Origin: Chara braunii
Lineage: Eukaryota; Streptophyta; Charophyceae; Charales; Characeae
DNA length: 24,142 nt
Direction of reading: 5' to 3'
Assembly (NCBI GenBank): GCA_003427395.1
Contig: BFEA01000285.1
Coordinates: forward strand, 789,967-814,108
The notes below the pieces were generated by a model. The model saw only the letters and a program-made list of their open reading frames with translations, was not told the origin of the DNA and did no database searches. Each line of letters opens with the position of its first letter. The stretch's first letter is position 1. Shown piece after piece: positions 9,560 through 18,792 of this stretch. Made by a program: the position numbers and the translations under genes.

Positions 9560-10440
9560 ATATAGAAGACCCAGTGACAGGCCGGGGTGAGCTCCTCCGA
9601 CTCCTCGGGATGGGAGGAGACCCTTCGAAGGGGAAGTTGGCAACTTGGTCGCCGTCGTTCGAAGATAGCACACGAAAGGGGGGTTTTGCACAGATGGAGG
9701 GCTTGAGAGAGAGGGTAGAAATTATGATTGAGGAGGCATTCAACAAGAAGGAATGGATCAAAATGGGCCTGCCCCAGAAGACGAGGAGGCAGGAGGACGA
9801 AATCTTAGGTGTTATGGTAGCAGAGAAGGAGTCAGAACTCGAACTCGGTGTCAGCCTGCCCAGACGGAAAGAAGTACGCGTGGACGTGTCAGAAGTCACA
9901 TTCGAGATCCCCGAGTTGTTATAGCTCGTCAAGGCCCTCAAATACCACAAGGTAGGAGTGGACCCGGCCGCCCTGGCCAGATTCGAAGGAGAGGTGCAAA
10001 AGGGATATTGTCTGAATGGGAAGTTAGTTAGTATCCAACCACGAATTGCAGAGGCGACAAGGGCAATCCCGGCCGTTCATTTTTTTGGAGAAAGATCCCG
10101 GAAGGAAGTGTTCGAAAGTACAAGCCAATAGGGAAGAAAACAAAACCGGTCTCGATCCTGCTAGAGACATCAAAGGAAGAGGCTATGGAGAAGGAAGAGA
10201 AAGTCCTTCGAGTGATCCAAGAGAGAAGAGCGTCGGAAGCACATCGGATATCAGATGAGGTAGCAGATGCGATGAAGATAGGGGTAGACGGATTCCTAAC
10301 TGAAGAAGAAAACCGCCTGATCAAAAAGACCTGCCAAGAGTTTCACCTGGCATTTGTCTTTAGTGATCACCAAAAGGGGCGGCTGGACGCGAAGCTGATT
10401 CCTCCGGTCAGAATCCACACGGTAGAACATGAGTGCTGGA
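9546..10440 (+). pseudogene. Protease-to-RT connector of Pol, broken by stop and frameshifts
   Basis: From about 9546 the polyprotein reads in one frame (VDIEDPVTGRGELLRLL onward) to TAG 9922-9924. It continues in the same frame (LVKALKYHKVGVDPAALARF) to about 10075. A T-run (10079-10086) marks a likely indel. The text then moves to a third frame (KYKPIGKKTKPVSILLETSK, about 10110), which stays open through DGFLTEEENRLIK to a TGA at 10461-10463. The region is helical, charged and has no catalytic motif, as expected for the segment that precedes RT in Ty3 elements. Ogre elements can carry an intron between pro and RT. I see no clear intron here, because alignable protein text is nearly continuous. 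Confidence 0.55.
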
Positions 10441-10449
10441 ATGACAAGG

Positions 10450-11334
10450 GGTATGTCCTATGAATTTGGGATAGCAGGGGAAGTGACAGACCTTCTTCGA
10501 GCGATGATGGGCTCTTTCGTCGCAGAACCTACGGCGTCGCCATACGCAAACCGGTGGTTTGTCTTTCGAAAGCCCAACAAGACGCTAAGGTGGATTCAGG
10601 ATCTGCAGAAGTTAAATGCGGTAACCATCCGGGATGCTGGCTCGCTACCTCAGGCTGATTTATTAGCCGAGTCGCACGCCGGTCACAGCATTTACTCTCT
10701 GATCGGTCTGTACTCAGGATACGACCAACCTCCATTGGATGTCCGAGACAGGCCGTACACCGCAATGCACACCCCCGTAGGACAGTTGCAGATGCAGATG
10801 ACTCCTATGGGCTTTACGAACGCGGTAGCCGATGCACAAAGGAGGATGCTCGCCGTAGCTGGAGATATGTTTCCAGAGAAGTGCGAGCCCTACATCGACG
10901 ATAATTCGATCAAAGGCACGCAGGAAAAGGACGAGACGGAAGTCCAGCCGGGAATCCTAAGGTTTGTGTGGGACCATCTACAAGACATCAAGGACTTACT
11001 CCGCCGATTCCTAGTATACAATATCACGACTAGTGAACCAAAGAGTATTCTAGCAGTACTGGAAGTAACCATATTGGGATTTCGTTTTGGCGTGTACGGT
11101 ACGAAGCCGGATCTAGCGAAGACAGACAAGATATCGCAATGGCCAACACCCCTGCGAACAACAACGGAGGTAAGAGCGTTCCTAGGCGTGGTCGGATTTT
11201 GGAGGATCTTCATTAAGAATTTTGCAATGATTGCCGAACCTATCCGGGCCATGATCGGAGAAGAGGGAACCATGGATTGGACGGAGGAGCGAGAAGGAGT
11301 TGTCCAAACCCTTAAGGACATATTGACATCTTAG
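10450..11334 (+). pseudogene. pol (RT): Reverse transcriptase domain, motif A Asp replaced
   Basis: The fold is recognised from the motif order: FVAEPTASPYANRWFVFRKP, then RWIQDLQKLNAVTIRD (the usual R-x-x-x-D-x-R-x-L-N region). Next come SLIGLYSGYDQ in the place of the usual motif A (F-S-x-I-D-L-x-S-G-Y), then MPFG-like MTPMGFTNA. The catalytic loop YIDD (10891-10902) follows, then FLGVVGFWRIFIKNFA of the thumb/connection. Motif A has Gly (GGT, 10705-10707) where the metal-binding Asp is expected. The YIDD pair is intact. TAG 11332-11334 separates RT from RNase H in the same frame. A frameshift at about 10445 joins it to the upstream connector. It would have copied element RNA into DNA. Without the motif A Asp this copy should not polymerise. 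Confidence 0.85.
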
Positions 11335-11665
11335 CAAGTCACCTTGCCAGTGCCTTGCTTTAATGACGAAGTAGGACGACCGTTCATCCTAGAAACGGAC
11401 GGACGACCCTTGGCCGTAGGAGGTGTGCTGATTCAACGGGATGAGGAAGGGAGAGAAAAACCGATTAGGTTCGAAAGTAGAACCTTGAACTCCGCGGAAC
11501 GGCGGTACTCGCAGTTCAAAAAGGAGGTCTTGGCCATCTCACATTGCCTCGAGACCTTCCAGGCCTACCTATTTGGGAGGCGATTCATCTTAAGGATCGA
11601 TCCGACGAATGTCAACGAATGTCGCAGGGGCCTTGAAGAACTACAGGCCTATAGATCCGACGGTC
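11335..11665 (+). pseudogene. pol (RNase H): RNase H domain, 5' part
   Basis: The frame follows RT directly after TAG 11332. The Ty3 RNase H signature is clear: FILETDGRPLAVGGVLIQRD (Asp codon 11398-11400), then RRYSQFKKEVLAI (catalytic Glu codon 11524-11526), then FILRIDPTNV (Asp codon 11599-11601). Ten bases, ACGAATGTCA, are repeated directly at 11605-11614 and 11615 onward, which shifts the frame. The expected continuation (GALKNYRPIDPTV) is read one frame over and stops aligning at about 11665, where foreign GT-rich DNA begins. The domain resumes at 12638. It would have removed RNA from the RNA:DNA hybrid. Confidence 0.85.
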
Positions 11666-12637
11666 TCAAAGCACAATCCTCATTTCATCCAAAATTCACA
11701 CTACACCCTTCCCAACGAGTCTCATCCCCCGCCCCATGTCATTGTCTCGTGTACCCACTGTCAATGGTAGCTTATCCAGAAAGTAGCCTCAGAAACTATC
11801 TTCTAACTTATTGTGCCACAATCTTAGCTGACCCTCTTATCACTTCATCCTTAGCAAGCTTACTGGTGGATCAATCAATCAATCAACCAACCAACTAATC
11901 AACCAATCATGTGTGTGCATGTGCATGGATTGAATGCATGCGCACACAATGAATGTGGGCAACCTCCGGCAAAGGTGTTTCTTGGGCTTTAACAGTTTCG
12001 GGAACACTTTTCGATGTGTGGTTGTGTGTGTCTGTGACTTTGTCTGTGTGTGCTTTCGTGTGTCTGTGTCAATGTATGCGTGTGTTTGTCTGTGTGTCTG
12101 TGTATGTGTGTATCTGTGTGTGTCTAACTGTGTTCTTGCATGCACACGACTAGCACAGGCGAAAGTGATTAAATGCGTCTGTCTGTGTGTGCGTCTGTGT
12201 CTGTGTGCGCGTGGTTATTTGTGTATGTGTGTGTGTGTGTGGCAGGCAAGGCAAAGAGGTTTGCAGGCCTTAAAACACTTTTGGGACCACTTTCATGCCT
12301 CTGTCCTTATGTGTTTGTCTGTGTGCCTGTGTTTGTGTGTGTGGTTGTATGTGTGTGCGTAGTTGTGTGTGTCTGTCTGTGTGTATGTGTACCTGTGTGT
12401 GTGTGTGTCTGTCTGTTCTTGTGAGTGTGGTTGTGTGCATCTGTGTCTGTGTGTGTTTGGTTGTGTGTGTGTGGTTGTGTCTGTCTGTGTGTGTCTAACT
12501 ATGTCCTTTTATGCGTGTGTCTGTGTGTAAACTCGACGGACACAGACGAAAGTGATTATAGGCCTATAACAGTTTTGGGGAATGTTACTTTGTGTGTGTG
12601 TGCTTGTGTTAGTCTGTGCCAGTGTACACAGGTATGA
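11666..12637. repeat. ~970-bp GT-rich insertion inside RNase H
   Basis: Protein similarity stops at about 11665 and resumes at about 12638. The inserted DNA starts with about 200 bases of ordinary sequence, then an ATCA-type run (11871-11908), then long TGTGTGTC-type simple sequence to about 12620. Non-GT islands recur, such as GAAAGTGATTA near 12162 and 12552, AACAGTTT(C/T)GGG near 11989 and 12567, and TCTAACT(G/A)TGT near 12123 and 12493. This suggests a compound minisatellite. I found no terminal inverted repeats and no clear target duplication. Long Val/Cys-rich frames here are products of the simple repeat, not genes. Confidence 0.75.
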
Positions 12638-14382
12638 TTTATCTGGCAGTTCGATTACAAGATCGAACGGATTGCTGGAATTAGAAACAAGGCGGATGGG
12701 CTGAGTCGCGTCTGCATCACTCCCAAAGGGGTGGAGGATGCAGAGCCCATAGACATGTTCCTTGAATTCAAGGGAGGAACTCTTGCGGTAGATAACGAAA
12801 TGATGGACAAAGAATGCGCGTCGGGAGAACTGTTGATCCGGACTTTGGAGAAGGGGGCGCCTGCTGTAGTATCCGAACTTAGAGAAGGACCCGTCACCAC
12901 TCGAGGTCGTAAAGAGGAGAGAGATTCATGGGGAGCAATAGTAGGACCGAAGGAGGAGCTAATAGCAATGGCGGTTGAGGGAGGCCGGGAAGCCATGATG
13001 AGCTCAGTGGAATCCTGGGAAAGGAAAGAGTTGTGATGGATGGTAAACCAGGTGCGAGAAAGAAAGGATGAGGACTAGGGAGGGAAGGAGTTTTTCTATG
13101 CTCAGATATACGAAGGGATCTTTCGGGAGATTGGGTTGTTGCTGGTAGGAAACAAGCAACCCACGGAAGTCAGCGCTAAGGCAAGGGAGATTCGCGGAGA
13201 AGAAGGTGCTATGCCTAGAAGAGTTGTGTGCAGAAGATCTAGGCAATTAGACGTCATCCAAGCAATGCATGACAGATTCGCAGGAGGACACCGGTCGTCC
13301 AAAGGAACTCTTGCAAAGATAGCGCCGCTTTATTATTGGTCAGGCATGGCAGGCATGGTCGCCATATACTGCCAGACATGCCTTATCTACCAGGAACGAA
13401 GCTCGGCGAGTGTCTTCGAGCCACTTAGACCTACGCGGATGCTAGGGCCAGAACATCTGGTCCACCTTGACCTTGCAGTCATGCCTGCATCAACAGATGG
13501 GTATAGGTATATTCTAGATGCGCGAGACAACTTGAGTGGATTCGTGGAGGCGGTCGCTCTCAAGAAAAAGACAGGGAGAAGTGTAGCGGACTGGATAGAA
13601 GACTTCTACTTAAGGCATCCTTTCGTCAGAAGGTTTATAGCGGACAATGGGACAAAATTTGTAAACCCATAAGTATTGGGAATGCTTAAGAGACTCTGCG
13701 TACCGATCAAACTCATCGAGCCATATCACCCGGAGGCCAATGCACCTGTGGAAAGAGGACACCGAACCTTAAAGAACACGATTGCGAAACTCGCAGCAGA
13801 TTATCTACGAAGTTGGCCTAGGTATCTCAAGCAGGCTATCTTTTCAGAGAACATGACACCTAAGAGGACAACGGGATGTATCCCAGCAGAACTTTGGTAC
13901 GAAAGAGAGATCGGTTTTCCCGTTGAAGCCTTGATACCTACCTGGAACAGACTAGATGACGATCCGCGAATGACCACGGAAGAGTTAATCGAGGCACGGT
14001 GTCAAGAGGTCCTTAAGAACGAAGAGGTCATGAAAGACATCGCCAACCGGGTACTAGACAGCAGGATGAGGGACAAAGCAAGGTGGGACCAAGTTAAGAA
14101 TGTCAGAAAGGAACCGCTTCAAGTGGGGGAGATGGTATTGCTAAGGAATTCGGCACTAGAAAGTACTTGGTCTGGATAACTGGGGAAGAGGTTCAAAGGC
14201 CTCTACCGGGTTGCCAAGCAGGTGAGACTGAACACGTTCGAACTAGAAGATTTGGATGGAACTGGATTGAAAGGACCCTTCTCGGGGCAAGGATTGGTCA
14301 GGTTTCTAAGTCGGGACCTAGTGGAGCAAAGGATACAGGAGACCGAGGATAAGGAAACTGAGGGGCAACAAGTTAAGAACTG
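12638..14382 (+). pseudogene. pol (IN): End of RNase H plus integrase, one frame with four stops
   Basis: The segment opens with the RNase H end, FDYKIERIAGIRNKADGLSR (about 12650-12709), followed by a charged spacer. The integrase zinc domain has His codons at 13268 and 13289 and Cys codons at 13370 and 13379 (H-x6-H, C-x2-C). Catalytic residues are D in HLDLAVMP (13469-13471), D in ADNGTKF (13643-13645) and E in PVERGHRT (13751-13753). The spacing is exactly D-x35-E. The C-terminus has a Ty3 GPY-like region, FKGLYRVAKQVRLNTFELED, and ends at TGA 14380. In-frame stops lie at 13034, 13076, 13670 and 14177, with no indels seen. No chromodomain is visible. The enzyme would insert cDNA into the genome; the stops make this copy inactive. 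Confidence 0.85.
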
Positions 14383-14782
14383 ACAACGACCATGCCCACA
14401 CTATTGGTTCAATCTCTGACTGCACTCGTGGGACGGTTTTTTTTTTTTTTTTTTTGGTTGGGGCAATTGGTTGGACTGACTGAGGATGAAAGCCAGGATG
14501 ACTTGGGATTTTGCGATAACAGGTTTTGTGTGACGACATAAAGGATTGTCGGGGGTATTGTATCATAGTTTTTTACAGGGAAACAATGAGTTCATTTCAA
14601 GGGGCGCATTTGCATAAGGGAGGGAAATGCATAAAAAGGGGGCATGATACGAAGGGTACTTAGAGCATTCTGAGAAAAAAAGGGAACTGCCTACCGGACT
14701 AGGGAAGCGGGTGTATGAGGGGTTTTTGCAGGTGTTGTTTTGTTATACAAGACCTAGAAGAAAAACACAAGAAAAAGTAAAA
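14383..14782 (+). other. Spacer between Pol and 3' accessory ORF
   Basis: No gene is visible. It holds a T19 run (14437-14455) and a purine-rich AAAAAGGGGG (14634-14642 region). The second could be mistaken for a polypurine tract but is not followed by an LTR. Confidence 0.5.
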
Positions 14783-15697
14783 ATGGAATTCGGCAACGAG
14801 AACGACAACGGGGCAATCAACAAGTCCACCGGAGGGGAAGAAGCAGGACCAAGCCAGGGGAGGAGGACGACGAACAGAAAGTTGTACATAGCATTCATGG
14901 GCGGGCTGGTGGTAGGCAGGGGTGGAAAAAAGTACGTATGTACAAGACCCTCGCCCCTCCGCAAGGGAGAAGATATAGAAATCTCATCTGATAGTGAGGG
15001 CGAGAAGGAAAGGGAAAATGTAGGAGAAGGGGGAAATGCAGATATGGGAGATAAGGCTCAGGCTTCTGGCGAGAAAGGAGCCAACAGGGGTGAACGACGT
15101 GAGATTTGGCATGGGGAAAGCGAGGGGGGATAGGACGTGCACAACGACCATGAGGAGGGCGAGGAAAGAAGGGAAAGCCCGCCTGAAGGGCGAAGCGGGC
15201 ACGACAGTTGTGAAGGATATGGGACAGGGACAGAGATTCCTTTTACTTACGATCCTAAGAATCTGGCAGGAGGGTATAGCCCCATACAGACGGACGACGA
15301 GGAGGACGAGGAGGAGGATGTGCAAGAGATCATAGAAATCAACAGTGGGGATGAGAGGGATGAAATCTCCAGGCCTAGGGAAGAGAGGCGGCCTCCGATG
15401 CACCAGTCGCGCGATGAGGCCTTCAGATGGGAGGATGAGTTTGGGCCAACACCCAGTCATTGGTTTCAGCAATGGACCAATGTGATCAGACACGAGTGGA
15501 TCATCATGGCCCGAGACCTCGCAAGGGCAGGGATAGAAGCCACGCTTTTGGACTTTTTCAATGAGGCGGAACTACAGAAAATTGCGAAGAAAATGAGGGA
15601 AATCGAGACCTTCGGTCTGGGGGTTAGAAAGTCTGCCGAGAAACAGGGTGGGCAAAGAATCAAGCAAGCTGAGGCACAAGGCAGCAATAGGAACTAG
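14783..15697 (+). pseudogene. 3' accessory ORF, acidic, one internal TAG
   Basis: I do not recognise this protein. ATG 14783 (AAAAATGGAATT) opens a 304-codon frame ending at TAG 15695-15697, with a single in-frame TAG at 15131-15133. The N-terminus is polar and contains RKLYIAFMGGLVVGRGGKKY. The middle is highly acidic (DDEEDEEEDVQEI near 15293-15331). The C-terminal ~90 residues look helical and amphipathic (FRWEDEFGPTPSHWFQQW, then ARDLARAGIEATLLDFFNEA). It lies about 400 bases after integrase, where env-like or extra ORFs occur in some Ty3 elements. I see no signal peptide, transmembrane anchor or glycosylation-rich ectodomain to support an envelope. It has no visible similarity to the four upstream ORFs. 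A long same-frame reading with only one stop supports real coding descent. Confidence 0.55.
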
Positions 15698-15879
15698 ATG
15701 TTGATTTAGCACTGAACATGATTCCTTCTTTTCTATTTGCAAAAACATGGGAACAACAATCCGAAAAATTTCGGATCAGCCTCCCTCAAGAAAATAAAGT
15801 CAAAAGAGACTCCATGTGAAAAATAGCCCTCCGGGAGAAAATCGAAGTAGGAGGGGTCACTATGGGAGGCAAATAGGAG

Positions 15880-16150
15880 TGAAATGAAGCTCCCATTGGC
15901 ATGAGAAGGCCATTATTGCAGACCGAGATATAACGGACTGCACTTTAGGCATAGGAAGACCAAAACTAAGAGGAAGAGGCTAGAAAAGGGCCTTAACGGC
16001 CACTTGACACTTGGCATGCTAGAAAAAAGAGAGAAAAAGAAAAGAAAATGTGGGAGAATAAAACAAAAAGGGTGAGAGGGAGTGAGTGAGTTGGCCGTCA
16101 GTAGGGACTGCCACAAGTAGGGACTGGCAGGTCCCTACTGTCCAAGAAAA
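15880..16150 (+). repeat. Diverged duplicate segment, copy A
   Basis: It shares an ordered set of words with 17280-17560: GCCATT(A/G)TTG, CCGAGAT(A/G)TAACGG, TTGACACTTG, an A/G-rich run, AACAAAAAGGG and AGTAGGGACTGGCAGGTCCC. The offset is about 1.4 kb. Confidence 0.55.
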
Positions 16151-16158
16151 GAGGAAAA

Positions 16159-16192
16159 CTCTTATACACATCTAGATGTGTATAAGAGACAG
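16159..16192. other. Nextera/Tn5 mate-pair junction adapter (assembly artefact)
   Basis: CTCTTATACACATCT (16159-16173) is followed immediately by AGATGTGTATAAGAGACAG (16174-16192). The second is exactly the 19-base Tn5 mosaic end used in Nextera libraries. The first is 15 bases of the same end in opposite orientation. Back-to-back ends are the junction adapter of Nextera mate-pair libraries. This is laboratory sequence, not genome. Confidence 0.93.
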
Positions 16193-16303
16193 AAGATGGA
16201 CTCCTTCATCGCAGAACCTACGGCGTCGCCATACGCAAACCGGTGGTTCGTCTTTCGGAAGCCCAACAAGACGCTAAGGTGGATTCAGGATCTGCAGAAG
16301 TTG
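16193..16303 (+). other. Misjoined fragment of an RT gene
   Basis: About 110 bases match the RT segment at about 10505-10615 with only a handful of differences (TTCGTC for TTTGTC, CGGAAG for CGAAAG). It is therefore another family member. It starts directly after the adapter and stops at an N, so it is most likely a mate-pair read fused in by assembly rather than a real duplication. Confidence 0.85.
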
Positions 16304-16304
16304 N

Positions 16305-16344
<40 letters not shown>
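16304..16344. other. N plus A40 run, unreliable sequence
   Basis: There is one ambiguous base (16304), then forty A residues, then unrelated sequence. It follows the chimeric RT fragment. The join is probably false or gap-filled. Confidence 0.8.
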
Positions 16345-16348
<4 letters not shown>

Positions 16349-16634
16349 AACGGTAAAAAACGACCACTTGGGGAGATTAGTCCGTTACCAGATTCATTCT
16401 GGAATATGGCGGTTACAAAGGACTTGGGTTTTTTTTATTTTTGGAGAGAAAATAAAAAAAAATCAAGGCCTCATGCAACCGGAATAAAACGGATTGTACG
16501 CATGAGGAGAAACACATGTTTTAGATGCATCTGCAGCCAAAATCAAGTCCGGATGCACTTGGGAATTGCCCGTTTCTTTTCCTTTTTAGTAAGGGCTAGT
16601 TGTGGGGCATTGGGGCTAGGGAATTGACCCCTTT

Positions 16635-16660
16635 TGCAGTCCGAGTTGCAATGGACTGCA
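16635..16660. repeat. Hairpin TGCAGTCC/GGACTGCA
   Basis: Perfect 8-bp stem (16635-16642 with 16653-16660), 10-base loop. It is a member of the CAGTCCGA-type set. Confidence 0.55.
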
Positions 16661-17279
16661 TGGGGATGCCTAGGCTTAAGGAAAATGAGCCACAGCAAGC
16701 CCGAAAGGCAAGAAAGGAGCCATTTTTTGTATAGGGCAAGTAAAGATAGTAAACGGCAACCGTGAGATGAGATCTCACGGCCTAAAAAAAATGGCACACA
16801 TGTAGAGATGATGGGACCCTCAAGGACAAGGAGCCCCAAAAATAAAAATGGGACGGCGTCCGGAATGTTGTCGGGATCCAAGTGGGTCCAAATAATAAAA
16901 ATCGAAAAACGGGACATGCACCGGCGGGACAAGAAAATGAGACTAGCATGGAGGAAAGTGACGGGGACTTGGGATGTCCCAAGGGGACCATGAGCAAGCA
17001 CAAGGAATAAGTGTGCAAGCAAATGACACCGTCGAGATCAAGGATCTAGACGGTAGGGAATATTAGCACCACTAGTGTTAGTGGGGGCAAGTGGGAGAGT
17101 CATGAGGAGAAAAGAAAGTAAAGTAATGATGTGAGGAGGGCTGCCCAGCAGTCCGAAATATCTCGGACTAGCTAGGCATGAGAAAATACAGCCTTGAGAG
17201 GCCCAACATGAGAAAAGGGCTGCTCTAAGAAAATCTGAGCAAAGGGGCTCAAAATTCGGCAAACGGGAGCAAAGTGGTG

Positions 17280-17560
17280 ACCTCTAGGAGCATGGGGGTG
17301 CCATTGTTGGAATCCGAGATGTAACGGCCAAGCAACAGCCATGAACTTGGCCTTGAATGAGCCCTTAGGGCCTAGAAAGAGGGTGCACAGCAGTTTGACA
17401 CTTGTCACAACTGAAATAAAAGAAAAAGAAAGAAAAATGAATGAAAAAGGAGGGAGAATGTAACAAAAAGGGAGAAAAGAGTGGAGGAGAGTGTGTCGGT
17501 CTATTGGGACCTGCGCAGTAGGGACTGGCAGGTCCCAACTATGACCTCATCCCTCCTAGA
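17280..17560 (+). repeat. Diverged duplicate segment, copy B
   Basis: This is the partner of 15880-16150, with the same words in the same order, ending at AGTAGGGACTGGCAGGTCCC (17518-17537). It is diverged by substitutions and small indels. Confidence 0.55.
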
Positions 17561-18128
17561 ATAAGGGAGGGCAATCCGAATTGTAGAGATATGACCCTTG
17601 GGGCCATATCTCACTAAAATCTGAATTAAAAAGCAGAAAATGAGAGAAAATGCAAAAAGGAAGTGACCGGTTTTCTTTTGGACCATGGATCTGAGATCAG
17701 ATCTCATGGTGGAGAGGAACTAGACATTTTTTGTGAGCCAGCTCAAAACGGCTAGCTTCGGAATGAGGTGGCAGTCCAAAATGGAAAGAAACAAAAAAAG
17801 GAAATGGACAAAAATGTGCATTTGACCCAAAAAGAGAGCTATATGCAACAAAAATTGAAAAAGTGGACTTAGGGGCTCAAAATTGAAGCAAGGGCTACTA
17901 GGGGGTAGCACGGATTATTGCTCTCCTTGGATATCAGCCAGATCCAAGGCTGAAAATGTGCCGCCACATGGAAAAATGCTCCGGCCTACCTAAGGGAGGC
18001 CGAACTTTGAAAAATTCGAGAAAAAGGTTCACAAGGTCTTTTTCTTTCAAGTAAAATTGCCCCTTGGGCATTAGGAACCAAGGGGGCAGCATTTGTGAGG
18101 CAAAAAGGAGGCCGGAGTAGGCCAAGAG

Positions 18129-18161
18129 GCAGTCCGAGTTGGTACCAACCACTCGGACTGC
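18129..18161. repeat. Hairpin GCAGTCCGAG/CTCGGACTGC with palindromic loop
   Basis: Perfect 10-bp stem (18129-18138 with 18152-18161). The 13-base loop contains the palindrome TTGGTACCAA (18139-18148). It is the longest of the hairpins in the region. Confidence 0.65.
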
Positions 18162-18496
18162 ATGTACCTTGCCAAAAAGAGGCCCAGGTACCTCCAGAAA
18201 GGCCTAGTAGTGAAATTTTGCCTTGGGGGTACCTCGGTTCATCTCAAGGCTCATGGGGAGGCTCATGGGCTAGCCGGACTGCTGGTTTCAGCCTACATAA
18301 GTTGGTAATTCATTCTGCTACTTCCACATTTTCATAAGGAGTGCCAATGCTGCCCAAGTGAGCTCACAAGAGCACCTTTGCACTTGGAATGAGGAGAGAG
18401 GAACCCATGCTAGTAGGAGAGCTTAGAGGAGACTTGGAGGTAGTGGGAAAGACTCTAGAGGATAGTGATGGTGGGAGAGACACTTGGGAGGTGATC

Positions 18497-18510
18497 TGTC
18501 ATATCCCCCT
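18497..18510 (+). other. Possible alternative LTR start (TGTCATATCCCCC)
   Basis: TGTCATATCCCCC resembles the first bases of many plant Ty3 LTRs. The purine-rich GGTGGGAGAGACACTTGGGAGG lies just upstream. If this is the true start, the right LTR would be about 5.3 kb and include the tandem arrays. Weak evidence: motif resemblance only. Confidence 0.2.
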
Positions 18511-18759
18511 TGGGTGTAGGAGAGAAGGAAAGGCTAGAGGAGTCTCATCAGCCCTCTTATAGGGGAGGACTCCATAGTCATAGCTGAGGAAGTTTGCCAT
18601 AGCCTGGGAGAGAGAAAGGAAAGAGGAGAGAGGGGCTTGGAGAAGAAGGAAGCCGTAGCCAAGAAGGGATTGTGCAAGGACTGGAAGCTTCATCAAGGAG
18701 ACACCATCATCAAGGAACCAACAAGGTGAGAGGAAGGACGAAACTTCTTGATCTTCATC
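18501..18759. other. Intergenic stretch, no gene seen
   Basis: Purine-rich unique sequence (for example 18608-18634) lies before the CTT tract. No coding or RNA signal was recognised. Confidence 0.4.
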
Positions 18760-18761
18760 TA

Positions 18762-18792
<31 letters not shown>

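Larger units (their letters stand above)
15698..18500. other. Noncoding 3' region rich in short perfect hairpins
   Basis: No gene is credible in this 2.8 kb. At least nine dyads with 7-10 bp stems and loops of 2-13 bases occur. They are at 15759-15776, 15918-15941 (one mismatch), 16635-16660, 16760-16780, 17150-17169, 17586-17612, 17683-17709 (one bulge), 17925-17949 and 18129-18161. Several share the word CAGTCCGA/TCGGACTG. Two segments (about 15880-16150 and 17280-17560) are diverged copies of one another. An assembly artefact lies inside (16159-16344). Confidence 0.6.

Noticed and set aside
11934-12637. Several Val/Cys-rich open frames
   Set aside because: They are translations of GT microsatellite and carry no domain.
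14200-14382. Chromodomain at the integrase C-terminus
   Set aside because: The text after the GPY-like region is short and charged and lacks the aromatic chromodomain pattern.
14634-14645. Polypurine tract AAAAAGGGGG marking the right LTR start
   Set aside because: It is not followed by TG, and a further long coding frame lies downstream. Nothing after it matches the left LTR until about 22680.
14783-15697. Envelope glycoprotein
   Set aside because: The position fits, but there is no signal peptide, transmembrane segment or Cys/N-glycosylation pattern.
16159-16344. Nested transposon or retroposed RT fragment with inverted ends and a poly-A tail
   Set aside because: The inverted ends are Tn5 mosaic ends from a Nextera mate-pair adapter, and the tract ends in N plus A40. 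Library artefact is the simpler reading.
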